The translations under genes were made by a program, and so were the position numbers. From NCBI GenBank assembly GCA_035079385.1, contig JAVHKY010000013.1, positions 12,026,001 to 12,090,000 of the forward strand: a stretch of 64,000 nucleotides of DNA, read 5' to 3'. Source of the DNA: Aspidiotus rigidus. Its lineage: Eukaryota > Arthropoda > Insecta > Hemiptera > Diaspididae. Below the pieces are notes generated by a model, which had not been told where the DNA came from, searched no databases, and was given only the letters and a program-made list of their open reading frames with translations. How positions within the stretch are numbered: the first letter of the stretch is position 1; each line of letters starts with the position of its first letter. Below are positions 24,350-36,527 of the stretch, piece by piece.

Positions 24350-26290
24350 CTTGAAAGAAAGTAGGTCAGATACCTACACGACCTTGAGTGGTATCACTTT
24401 TTCATCAGAACTTGAAATCGATTCGCGCGATTATGATTTGAATGCCCATCGATGAATATGAGTTTGGAATTCGCTCATTTAGAAGGCATGACTTCGATCG
24501 AGTTTGACCATCTTTAATCGTTTGCCTAATTAACATATTTTCAATTGAGAAAAAGAGAAAACAAGATTTTCAAATTATCTAATGACTCTTTGTCTTTTTA
24601 CCGCGAAAAGGAAACTATATTCTGCTTCAAAAATGAATATATGAATAAATTTTCTATCTTGTGATTTGCAGTACCTCACAGCAAAGATGTGAAAAAAGAA
24701 GAAGAAACGAAAGGATAAAAAAAAACTGCTTCTTAATCGGAGGTTGTTGAACCCTTCACGAGAACACGATTTTTTCTGTAAGTTGAACGATCGCTTCATC
24801 ATATCGCAGTTTTAAAGAATCAATTTATTTGCACTTCCTAAATGCTCTAAATACGAACTTCGTTCAACCGAACGAATCTTAGACGAAAATAAGTTCTCGA
24901 TTTTATTAAATTTATGAAAATTACCAGTAGGTATATTTTCCTAGTCAATGTAGCATTTAGGACAACTGAAACATGTTCAAAATTTTAAGCCATGCTTTGA
25001 AATTCCAAACTTGGGGTCATATTCAATCTTCAAGAAGCATTCCGTATGCCATCGTACATGCACTCAAAATTAAACTACATAAGCCTAGGTCTGAGAAGCA
25101 ACTTCCTCTATAAAAATGACAATAGACCTCCATCACCAGTTCGCCTTATCTGAATCAGAATAATGCCTATCCCCCTATCGAGGGAGAGGTATGGAGGGTA
25201 CGCGACCTAACCGAACACACTGACTCTATTAGTACGATATTTCCCTAGAAACCTTCTACTCACCACGTCACTACTTGAAACAAATCTTGACAGCATCTCA
25301 TGGCGAGCTTCTAACCATGTGGCATTTCGTTTCTTTCGAAATAAAACAATATTCCAATGAAGTCCTTCCCCTCCAATCTTCTTCCTTCAACCTCCCCACG
25401 ATTTCGAAGCCCATAAAATTCCCGACCACATTTTAAATAACTGTTCCTCGTGGATGCTACTCACAAGGTAAATACTCAAAGATAATTCTGAGATTTTTAC
25501 CAATCTCGCCCTTGAACCGACCGTATGTAATCATAAACGCTGCTTACATGCCACTGAACTATGATACTTTCGCATACATCTAGTCAAATAAGTTCAAGAT
25601 ACAATTCCCGACACCCCTCCTCTCTAAGATATCGCTTTTTAACCTCGCTGTTATGAGATTTAAGTGATTTTCTCATGACAATATTGTCATTAGTCATGGA
25701 TATATTTAGAGCTACTGGAGCTATATGAAATCCTTTGTGAAAGATAGCATAATTGTAAATATGAGTGTCCTATTTTCTCACGACAATTTCAATAGATCAG
25801 TGCTATCCTCATAAAATTTAAGAACATGAAAAGAGTAATTCTATGGAGGTAGAGCGCTTACCAATAGAATATCATTTTCTTGGAATTCTTCTCACGACAC
25901 CAAATCGTGATATAATGAAAAACGCAGAAACTTTTTCTAGCTGATGTCTTTTCCGAATTCAAATTTGAACCACTGACTTCTTCGAGCGTATTTTGTCGAC
26001 AATCAAAATTTTAATGAGGTAACAAAAGAACGAGGTACAATAAGCTTCGGATTACTATGTCTTATCTGTATCTTATATCATACGAGTGTAAAAGGGTAAT
26101 TTAATGCTACTTAGACTTCACTCCCATGCATGCATGTTAATATCAACCAACGTGTCATACAAAGTAAAAGTAGGTGCGGTTAAAGAGGAGTGCCTATTTA
26201 GTGATTATAGGCCGATCACATTTGGAAAAGCTGTAAGATCTCCATCGGTAGTCCTCATAAATTTTCAAGGGAACCCTAGATCTGATTCTA
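24350..26290. repeat. Diverged segmental duplication, long copy
   Basis: Matches 31000-31760 in the same orientation. Examples are ACGACCTTGA (24388 / 31049), GGTAACAA(A)AGAAC (26020 / 31508), ACAATAAGC..CGGATTACTAT(G/C) (26036 / 31527), CATACGAG(T/C)GTAAAA and CGCCGATCA-type text near the end. The long copy has about 1.2 kb of extra DNA. No gene is seen in it. Confidence 0.6.
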
Positions 26291-26369
26291 AAATTCGTAA
26301 TATCCCCTCTCACCTCTTTAATTAGTATTATATCACTTTTATGAAGTCAATAAATACACACATATTATT

Positions 26370-26660
26370 TTTACCTAGGTTCATACTCTCGTACTAGGGC
26401 CTACGCGTACGCTCGCAGCTAGGGCTATACTACGCTGAGACCAGGTCTATTCTAGCCAACTAGGGGAGCTAGCTTCGCTATACTAGTACTAGGCCTTCTT
26501 ACTAGGCCTACAGCCCTGTTCCAAGTGCTAGATTACGCTTGGCCTATACTAGAACTAGGCTTATATCCTTGGTGTCTAAGGTATCCATCCATACTACGCT
26601 CCTAGGAGCCACTCATCCTAATGATCCAACCACTCAGCCCAACATACAGTGCACTAGACT
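26370..26660. repeat. CTAG/CCTA-rich low-complexity block
   Basis: Dense CTAGG, ACTAGGCC, CTATACTA and TACGCT words unlike the flanks. It looks like a decayed short-unit satellite. Confidence 0.5.
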
Positions 26661-26845
26661 TACACTAAGCTAGAAATGGGGGCGAACGAGCGGAGCATGA
26701 TATTTATTTTTTGCTCGTAGGAAATCTTTTTTTTTTCGAACTCGAAAGCGATACACCATACTCGTAGAATTTTTCATTTCCCTGCGTTTGATCCGAAAAT
26801 ATAAAATGTACCATTACGATTCGATGGCATTGGAGTAGATGCTCA

Positions 26846-27505
26846 TTACTGCGTTTGAAAAATTAAAATCTCCTTGTCATCATCTTGAACTTCTATACTG
26901 AACTGTTTCTTCCTTATTTCAAAATCTCTTTTCTCGATTTCGAACCGTTTCTCCTCGATCGGGAACGACCGCGGAAATCCCTTACGATCGCTTTTCTCTT
27001 GGCATCTCCACCTACAAAATAGTAGTCTTATTAATACTCGTGAAACGTGGAGTCAACTCAAATTTGGCCGTTATGTTACTTACTATTAGCCGTATAATGA
27101 ACAATATAAAGATTAAAAAAAGGATGATGATGATCATAATATCATTACAAATGAAATTTGGAATTCTAGTGGGCCTATACTCGCATCAAATTTTCCGGTC
27201 TAACACTGAACTGCAGACTCGTGTAAAATTTTAAGCCAGATTATCAATCAATCATCAAAACTTGATATCAGCCGCATCATAACTTGATTCGCCATCATTC
27301 ATATAAACAATAAATTATCGGGCCGGACAGTGCTAGTATCACGTGCTACATAAACGGGATAATCGAAGGACAGTGCGGGTGGAGGACGAAAGGTTTCCTC
27401 AAATTGATCCGAATCAATTTTTATGAGAGAAGTTGATTTGTAGAAAATTTTACGCCCTATAAAATTTGCACTCTTCATTTTTCTCTTAAATTGCTTCGTT
27501 TCCAA
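26846..27505 (-). pseudogene. Doubtful gene remnant with a charged coiled-coil tail
   Basis: On the minus strand an acceptor TTTTGTAG at 27012 opens a frame (27011-26846) that includes RSFPIEEKRFEIEKRDFEIR and ends at TAA. This Glu/Lys/Arg-rich helix with repeated FEI resembles the tails of SANT/MADF-type DNA-binding proteins linked to transposons. A second open frame at 27505-27299 (KRKMKSANFIGRKIFYKSTS...PPPALSFDYPVYVARD) could be an upstream exon, but I find no good donor and no ATG. It is either a decayed gene or chance; no function is assigned. Confidence 0.25.
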
Positions 27506-28346
27506 GTTCTTTTGAGATTACTCACTGAAGGTTTAAATGGGAAAATACTCCTGATCCTGTTTTTTAATTTTGACGATTGTAGCGCTCCTAGCGGATGGTC
27601 GACTCGAATTAGGCCAGGAGGTACGCTACAGACCTCTAAAAATACAGGATTGCTAACTCGCCTTCAGCTTTATGTTAAATTTTGGTACGCAAAAAATGTT
27701 GAAATGTCATAATTTATCCCATCAGATGTCGCAGAGTTGCGCACTCATAACGTAGTAAAAAAAGATTTAACGGATTCACTCGAAGTTAGACGCATCTGAA
27801 AGGAAATTTTATGAGGAATAAATTCAAATCTCGGCTTCACTTTTATTTTATTTTTTTTTTTGAAAAACTGAATATTTACAGAGAAAAATGAGTTTGAGTA
27901 TCAACTCTCCATAAGAGCCTCTGTTAAATTGCTGGAGACCAATCGCAGCAATTTTGTGTCATTGACCCAAAATGACCAGCGGATGTGAAAGTGCTGGTTA
28001 TTGGTGGGGATGTTTACTTGGAAAGTAAAGAAATGAAAGAAAGAAATTTATTTCATCTTTCGTTTCCAAAATTCCTATAAACTTGAAAAATCATGTTTTT
28101 ATTTTGAAGAAATGTTTAAAACATGTTTTTATGTTTCATAAAAATGTTTTGGTAAAAGAAAATGTTTTTGTATTTTTTTTTTTTCACAAAAAATGCAAAA
28201 TGTTTTCTCGTCTCTCAAACTTTCCATAAATTCCATCATTTTTTTATGGAAAGAAAAATAATTGAAAAAAAAAATTCTTTTTAATGTACATATCTAGCTA
28301 TTGGATAACGAGGGTATTTCTCAATATGCCGCAACGTTTTATAAAT

Positions 28347-28500
28347 GTGACCTGTCACAAGAAAACCCCCCTCAGAGTCCAAATTTTGAAATTTTTCTGA
28401 TACCACCGAGTAAAAGAGCTGGTTTCAATTGATAAAAATCACTAAAAACCTCAAAAACGATTTTTGGGACGCTAAGAGGGGTTTTCTTGTGACAGGTCAC
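28347..28500. mobile_element. MITE, 154 bp
   Basis: Inverted ends GTGACCTGTCACAAGAAAAC (28347 on) and its inverse ending at 28500, about 29 bp with a few mismatches, flanked by AAAT on both sides (28343-28346, 28501-28504). No coding capacity. The terminus GTGACCTGTCAC is itself partly palindromic. Confidence 0.75.
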
Positions 28501-29500
28501 AAATGGTTAACAAAAACTGGTTTCTATAAATGAAATGTCAAAAATACAAATGCCGTGAGGTATTGACTAAAAAATTGAATTGATATATTATAATAATTTT
28601 TTTGCTTGTGATGTTTCATTCCTTTTTGTTACCATTTTGTCCAAGCATTCTATGAAATAATTTTTGTTTGGGTGGTAACCACAGAATTAAGTTGGTAACC
28701 AGCCATTTTTATTTTTTGCTTACTTTGTCTTTAAGATCCTTTGAAAAAAATTCAAGATGTTATATGCAGATATTTTTAAGTTGTAAGAAAGAAAACTTTA
28801 TGTATAGGTAGGTATTGTGGAATCAGAACTGACTCAAATTATGAAATGAATTTCAAGGTTGACTGGATGAGAAATAAAACCGAGAAAAAACTCAAGACTT
28901 AGTAATTATTGCAGAACAGCTGTATTAATTTTCAGTTTGAGAACTGAAACCACCGAACAGATGATGTGGAATCATTATTAAAATGGGAACAAAGAAACAA
29001 CGGCTTTCTCAATGAGGTTGAACAAAATCGCAGCCAAGCCTGTTTTATGGAACTAATTGATTTTGAATTTGAATTCAAAACTGGAGTTCAAAAAATTCAA
29101 CTAAAGAAGTCAAATTGGACGGAGGACTCAAACAAATTTTGAATACAGTCTACCATTTGTTATTTATGATGAGAGGGAAACATGAAAGGATTACAATGTT
29201 CAAGCTATATTATATGAAGGAATAAAACTAAGAACTCGGAAAAAATTCAACCTTTATAGAAATTACAATCAAAGTTTTGAGTATGTATTGAGTTGTATTT
29301 GATAGGAGAACTGAAAACATTTCATTTTTCAAGCCGAGTATAATACAAGGGGAACGCGGTAGAAACTCTACCATTGAAAGAGTTGCACTCAGGATTTTGG
29401 AAGAACTCAACTTGAAAAAATTTCTACTCTTAAGTGATAAATGAAAATTTTAAATTTCAAATTCAAGCCACCCAGTGTGCATCCATAGATGGCAAAATAT

Positions 29501-29978
29501 TGCAAAATGCTACTTGCTGAATTAGTTCTCTCAGTCTTTGTTTACTTTTCCTTTCCATGTAATTTCTCATGAGCGAAACTAATGGTCTGAAAACAGATCA
29601 ATATTTTGAAAACAGAATGTTAATAAGGTAGGAGAGGTAAATTTCTTAAAAGTATAAAGCTTTCAGGGCGAATTTTATAATCCCAAGTTAGCCGCTAACA
29701 GACCTGTTAGGCTGTTAAATATAGTGTTAGCCTAGCTAGCTGCATTACCCCATTGGAAATGGAGCCATAAGTATAACAGGTCTGTTAGCGACTAACTTGG
29801 GATTGTAAAACCCGCCCTTAGGTTATAAAAGAAATCGAATTCCTTATCTATGTTCTGTTTTCAAAATACCGGTATTCATCAGTTTTTAGAACGTTACACT
29901 GTATAATATTATGGGAAATTCCATTTATAAAAAAGTAAACAAAGACTTGAAGACACTTCAGCAAGCAGCATTTTGCGA
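29501..29978. mobile_element. Large fold-back element with arms of about 200 bp
   Basis: The left arm (29501-29700) and the inverse of the right arm (29780-29978) share GCAAAATGCT(A/G)CTTGCTGAA, AGTCTTTGTTTACTTTT, TTTTGAAAACAGAA and AATCCCAAGTTAG(C/T)CGCTAACAG. The inner about 37 bp (29674-29710) match best, suggesting a younger or constrained core. No open frame. Confidence 0.8.
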
Positions 29979-30999
29979 TTTATTGATAGGTACTATAACT
30001 AACGTAAAGGAAAATCAGTCCATTTCGACCGGGCAGCGCAAAATTTTTGAATTTTTAAAATCTCTCAAAAATATGATCATCTGAAAGAAAATTTTCCACC
30101 CGTCAATTTTGTTCCTTACGAGTACTCGCCTAAATTCATTATTTTTGGAGAAATTTAAGAAAGACTAAAAAATCACCTTTGGTTTCAAGTCACCATCACC
30201 GTTTGCTTATCAGTACTTTCTAGGTATTTTACATAGGCGACGCTAGCGATCCTACAATATGCCCAGTCCGAATTGGCATTATTTTGAAAAAAAAAACTGG
30301 TAATTTTCTTCCAAAAAACTGTTGCTACCTATGTTTTATTTTATGTGTGGTATGCAAGTGGTATTTTAAGTAACATAACTATTTTGATTTGCCTACACCA
30401 AGATACTAATTTCAAATAAGTACCTATGTAACAGAGTGCGCTAGACTTCTCATCTGAGTCTAATTCTTAACACCAAAATGGAGGCATTTTCCTTCACGTC
30501 ACCGGCACCAAATCTGTTTGAAAAATGCATGCAAAAAGTATGCAATCTGCTTACTAAATTTAGGAGTACCAGGATACATCTACACGAATAAGTCTCTTAA
30601 ATTGGTATAATCTGATCATTCACGTGCCAACACTTCTGTCTCCCTCCTCCACACTCGTTCAGTAATGACCAAATCGTGAATAAACTGGAGGAAATAGAAA
30701 TCACTGAACACCTGAATACGCCTAATAAAAATCTTGTACATGAAACTTGACAATCAATCCTGATAGTGAATAATCCTAACTTTCCTATGTAGTTTTATCG
30801 CTGTATACCGTGCTTTTATTCACTTAGGTAAGTATCTTGTCCTTGATGATGAGAAGTCATTCTCAAAACCGCGCGCTCTGCTTAAAATACAGATTCCAAA
30901 GTAGGTATTTTTCCATGAGTTCATTTTTTTTTTCTTTGAATACATTGACATTCTGCAGAGCACAGAATCCGGAATCTCTGATCAGTATAAGTAGATATG
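29979..30999. other. Intergenic, nothing recognised
   Basis: AT-rich, no supported gene or repeat. Confidence 0.35.
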
Positions 31000-31760
31000 T
31001 TCACGATGAAATATTATACAGTTTTAAAGTGAGTCATGATGCTTATATACGACCTTGAATACAATATCACTTCTTAATCAGGCATGAAACCGGCTGCCCT
31101 TTGATGAATATTGGCCTACAATTGGGTCATTTCATAATATTTACACATTTTTAGTCATTTTGATGGCCATTCTACGTTTTGACATAGGTACCTTCCTCTT
31201 CTGCTCTAAACTACTTATTGCTTTCCAACTTCGCTTCTAATCTCCTCGTATCACACCAGAGTCAAAAATATTAAATTGATAAGATTTAATTGGAAGTTTC
31301 TTATGTAAATAATCTTCTTCAGGACGCTAAATCTACATTTCCAAACTAGGCCTATGTATTTTCAAGCGCACAATAAAGAAGAACGTAAAAACTTCTAGCT
31401 GGATGAGTGCTCCGAGTTCAAATTCTAATTATTGCGCTCCTTCTTCAACCGCAGCGCATTTTTTGTAGGTAATCGAAATTGAGTCGTTTCATTAAAAAAT
31501 TTAATAAGGTAACAAGAGAACAATATACAATAAGCCGCGGATTACTATCGCTTATCTAAGTATATTATCTCACATCATACGAGCGTAAAAAGGTACTACA
31601 CTGCACTCAGTTCTTACTTCGTTCCCATACATAGGTAGCAAAATATCATTAAACTTATCATAGGTACTCGATAACTTATAGGTACATACATCATGGTGAA
31701 GTATATAGCACGCCGATCAAATTCAAATGAACTGTAAGAACTCCATCGTCCTCAGAATTA
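31000..31760. repeat. Diverged segmental duplication, short copy
   Basis: Homologous to parts of 24350-26290, same orientation. It ends within about 80 bp of the stop codon of transporter B, so it covers that gene's 3' flank or 3' UTR. Confidence 0.6.
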
Positions 31761-31839
31761 AAATGCTTACAGCTTCTATTGACTAGCATTTTCCCACCTC
31801 ATCCGAAGTAGGCCTAGATGTTATATGGCTGGAAAGGGT

Positions 31840-34800
31840 TCAGTTTTCTATAATAACAACAGGAGTTGGCTTGAAAGCCGAGTACGATATCCGCCTTTTC
31901 TTCGAGCCCGATCTCAGTTCCTCTTGTATTTCCGCGCGACTTTTATTTTTGGTTTCCGGTATGAGGAAAATAGTGTGCAATAAACCGACCGAACTAATAA
32001 GTGTGAAGATGAGAAATACATTCTGATAACCGATAGTGGTGACCAGGAACAGGTAGGTTTTACTGCAGATGAAGGCCACACTCCACGCGACGAAGAAAAT
32101 GGTTGGCAAAGCCCATCGCTGAGCTTCGGTCGGTATGAGCTCGGCGCACATAAACCAAGGTATGGGGCCGATACCCAGTCGGAATAGGCCGACAAATGTG
32201 CAAATGGCGGCTACTGGTAGCCAGCCAAATAGGTCACCAACATCGTAGCCTGTAAATACAACACGAATTTAACCAAATGAAAAAAGAAGGGACTTATGGT
32301 TAAAAGTACAGGTGTTTTCCTATGGGCAGGCGCCAGTTTTTGATCGAGCACAATCTAGTGAGCCACTTTTGAACTTGAGAACCCAACTTGGGTTGAGAGT
32401 AAGGAAACAGAAATATTCCTTTGATCAGTCGGGGATATTTATTTTCAGACTCTCCTTCCCTCCGGCCTGAATATAAATCGGTTGTTGAACAAGTACTGAA
32501 AGATTAGGGATACTCAAAGCTCTCTTATCGGACTAGCTTAAAAGACTTACATTGGGTTAAAACGAAAACAATACGTCTTGTCTTTGCAACATCTCAAGAA
32601 TAGTGTCAAGATAAATATATTTGTAACTCACCAGAATCCACGAGCTGAAGGTACCACAAGAACATACATAAGCTGGATATCATGATAGTGAAAGAGAAGA
32701 TAAGCAAGAAACGGCGTCCCACCAGATCAATAAGGACAAGACTGGATGCTGAACACAGAAACTGCGCTACGCCGAGGTAAACGGTCGCCATCGGGATGGA
32801 TATATTGGAATTGGCGAACAGGAACACTTCTTGAGCATAGTAAACAATAACCGGCGCCCCGCAAGATCTTTGAACGACGAATAACATCAACACTAAGAAG
32901 TAGGACTTGATGGTGATAGGACTAAAAATAGACAACACTCAAGTTCAGATCAGGTGCAAGTTAGAAATACGTAGGTACCATGCAGACAAACTTGTCGGTG
33001 TGTTCACCGTCTTACCTGAGACTAGAAAAAAATTCTTTAAAAATTGTCAGAGAGAAGAAAGACGAGGTATGACCATCAGTACTCTTGAGATGCTCTTTTC
33101 CTTCGCGTAAAGCCGTTTGTATACGCTCTAAATGGAACTCCAGGTCACATTTGTCTCCATGGAGCCATCTGTTGATTAATCAATTATTCTGGGAATTAGT
33201 TATTAACTTATAAATATCAGTTCAGTTTGGGCTAAAAAATTTGAACGAGAAAAATCCGGCCTTCTGGAGGTTTTTAGATCCATTACAGGTTCGATCAGAG
33301 ATTTGTGAAATCACACAGGATTTTGCATAAGAGAAACGCAGTTGAAAACATTCAAGGCAGACAAAGGGACAAGAGAGAGTCTGAAGTCGTACCCCCCCCC
33401 AAAAAAAAATAAATAAATAAATAAATACTGCATAAATAAGATTCCCCACAAAAAAAAAAAGAAGAAAATTGAGCTTTAACTCTTACTTGAGAACTTCGAC
33501 AGCTTCCTGAATTCGCCCATGAGATACAAGATAAACGGGCGACTCCGGCATCTTACTGAACGTGAATAAAAATACAATAGGGACTAGAATACTCCAAATA
33601 GTCGTCCAGAATAAAGAAAACATGGCGCTTACGGTGTACACATATAATATTCCGAACACCTGCATCATATCGTAAAATACTCCGGAACGTCCGCGAATTA
33701 CGTCGCAACAAATTTCGTTCGAGTACATGGAGAGGGCGACGCAAACGCAACCGGCCGTGAAACCGCAGATGAATCTGCCCAAATAAATTAAGTTAACCTA
33801 AAAAGAGAATTTCATTTAAGCGACTATTTTAGTATACGTACTGCGCTTATGATCAAAACTTACATTATTACAGTTCAGTAGTATCAATAACCAACCGAAG
33901 ATCAAAACGAAAGCTAAACTCAATAGAAAGTTTCGTCGGCCCCATTTAAATGATAAATGACCCGCGGGGATAGAGCCGACCAGCGAGCCCAGGTTCATAA
34001 GTGATGTAATCCACGAAGCTTCGTCGACTGAAATTACACCGATTCCTCCGAGATCTGAAGCTTGACCATTCAATAGGAGCGGAACGGCTGCCGAGGACCA
34101 ACCGCCGACGCATCCTGTTCCCATTGATATTAGCGATCCTGAAATATGTAACATGGGTATATACCTTAAAATCAAGTCTTATTTAAACAGAAGAATGTAC
34201 TACCAACTTCCATAGCGACATAATTATGGATCGATAAGATGCTTGTGAGTGAGGCATGGCGTCGCAATTGTCGGTAGTTAGCTAGGGGGCCCGGGTGTTG
34301 CCGTCGGTTCATTTTCAATCGCATGGAATTTGTTGTTGTGGTCTGTATGTCATGAGTGATGGTGAAAAAAAAACTCGCAGCCTACTTTGTTAGCTGCTCG
34401 GGGTTGCCTTCCTTAATTGTGTACCCCTGTTTCATGGGTAGATTGTGACGTCACAAAGCTAATCTATGACGTCATCAAAATGTGACGTCAAAGGTCCGGA
34501 CTTTAAAGCAGGGGAACTTGAAAAAAACTGATCTGTGACGTCACGAGGGTGACCTATGATATCATCAAACTGTAACGTCACAGGCCCCCTTCTTCAAGCT
34601 CTGAGCTTGGCGGCCCTGATCTATGACAAGGCTAACCTATGACGTCATCAAATGGTTCCGTCACAGGTCTCTCGACGTCGTCAAACTGTGACGTCACAAG
34701 ACCTGCCTAAGCTATATATGATGGGAGGGGAGTTCAAAAATTTCTGAGCTCCGAGCTTTGTCGGCCCTGATATATGACATCCACAAGGCTAATCTATGAC

Positions 34801-36527
34801 GTCATCAAACTGTCAAGTCACAGGCCCCACTCTCAAGCTATATATGATAGGAGGGGGACTAGGAAAATTTTCGAGCTCCGAGCTTTGCCAGGCGACGACG
34901 TTTTTTCCGACCACCCCCCACCGATATAACAGGTTCTCTGTTAAAATTTTCGACCTTCAAGCTGTATATGGTAAGAAGGGGACTTAAAAAAATTTGAAAC
35001 TTGAAGCTATACATGATACGACCTTCAGATTGCCGGCTGGCTGCACAGCGAACGGTGGATATTTTTTCCGAAAGACCCCCGATAAAACAGGTTCTCTGTC
35101 AAAAGAGGAAAGAAGTACTTGAAAAAACAAGGGGAAGTACAAACATAGCGAATCATGAAGAAACTAGACAAACTGACCCAAAACAAAAGTTAAAAGGAAG
35201 GAAGAGACAGTGACACCAAGGCACATTTTCCCTCCCAGAAGCGTCACTTTCACAGACTAGAGGGAAAACACTCCATAAAAGAAAAAATTCTAAAAAACTC
35301 CATACGACAAAGTGAACTCGATAAACACGACTTTTTCATCTAGGTAGCGCACAACTTTCAGCCAAACAAAATTTCTCACAAATAGCTATTCAGAAACTCA
35401 TTTCATTTTCCTCATGATATTATGCTAAATCAGAACTACTAATACTTAGTTCAGTATCATAGGCTAACCTGAATCTCAGTGGCTCGTATAGGAAAGGAAT
35501 TCTCGCATATAGGCCTATCATGAAAGTTATAACGAGAGGGTTCAGTTGGCTTGATCGGACAATTCAGACAACAAGACCGGTTTGGATCGTATCTAACTTC
35601 TAGCGCATAATTTTTTTTTTTTTTTGTCGAAGGTGTTTACCCCCTCTCTATACTTCCTCAAGGCGCGATTGATCAAATGTTATTCATGCCTCCAAACGCC
35701 ATTTTGTAAATTGACGATAAGCAATCTTGAATCGTGATTTTTCAGCAAGAATTCTATCTGGTATACATTCTAACTCAAGAATAGAGATTTCCCTCGTCCT
35801 AATTACCTACTTTATATTTCTCAAAATATGACGATGTGTATTGAGTAGCGTAAGCACGACATCACCAAGCGCGCCAAAAACGTCAATATCATATTCAAAT
35901 AACAATCGTAAAAATGAAATGACTCCCAGCTGATCAAATTTTGTTTACATTAGAGATGGGGAGCCCGGAGGTAGAAAGTCTGACCCTTTAATACAAAATA
36001 CCGATATAAAAATTCATTTTGTGTGTCCTTAACTCGATTATAATCTCGTACATGTTCAGTACAGTTCTTCATCTAAGTACCACTGTAAAGTGAAAGTCAA
36101 TCAAATCTAACTTATTGCAGACAGACATTCACTTGGTACGGTTTGGGTATTAAGAAACGTATACGTACCGTACAACTGTTGCCATTCAGTACTTCTTTTG
36201 AGTAATTCGCATCGTAAGTTTTTAATAGGGAGTAGGTGAAGTGCCCCTCTTTCCTTGAAGTACTGATTGAGAAAAAAAGTCAAATGGCCGACGAAAGTTT
36301 AAATACATATCGCCAATAATCACCGTACTATCAAAGTAGGTACCGGTACCTAGAAATACCTTATATGTGTACATACCCAAGAAAGTGGCCATGTATTGTC
36401 TCCATACAGGTTCGATTTCGGAATAAAGTTCGCCTCTTGAACTCAACAAAGGATCCTCTTCTGTACCGGTAGGGCCTTTCCATTTTTCCGTTTTCGGTTC
36501 TTCGAAAGTGTTGTAAGTTTTGGTCAT
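31840..36527 (-). CDS. SLC2-type facilitated sugar transporter, Tret1-like, paralog B (529 aa, complete)
   Basis: Second copy of the transporter type at 17061-20571. Six exons: 36527-36377, 34138-33864, 33797-33487, 33168-33016, 32921-32632 and 32249-31840; total 1590 nt. All intron phases equal those of paralog A, and exon 3 is 311 nt in both. Motifs in order: EPVWRQYMATFLG, TGCVGGWSSAAVPLL, WGRR, LGRFICG, NEICCDVIRGR, PESP, VVQRSCGAP in helix 7, LVGRRF, GPIPWFMCAELIPTEAQ and PETKNKSRAEIQ, then a basic tail (KKRRISY) of about 25 residues longer than in A. It keeps the canonical GPIPW that A has as VSPVPW, but like A lacks QQxSGIN. Intron 1 (34139-36376) holds TGACGTCA repeats and a dispersed repeat copy. 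Confidence 0.9.
34446..34820. repeat. Degenerate tandem repeat rich in TGACGTCA palindromes
   Basis: Seven exact TGACGTCA sites (34446, 34467, 34483, 34536, 34640, 34689, 34797) plus mutated ones lie in a repeat like CTATGACGTCATCAAACTGT then GACGTCACAGG. TGACGTCA is the full CRE/ATF site. It lies in intron 1 of transporter B. Related single sites occur at 42478 and 42668. It could act as an enhancer or simply be a repeat; the sequence does not decide. Confidence 0.75.
34710..35110. repeat. Dispersed repeat family, copy 4
   Basis: Contains AAGCTATATATGATAGGAGG twice or more, GGGGACT(T/A)..AAAATTT, CGACGTTTTTTCCGACC, and AACAGGTTCTCTGTTAAAA twice. In intron 1 of transporter B. Confidence 0.7.
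35111..36376. other. Rest of intron 1 of transporter B
   Basis: No further gene or bounded element seen. Confidence 0.35.
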
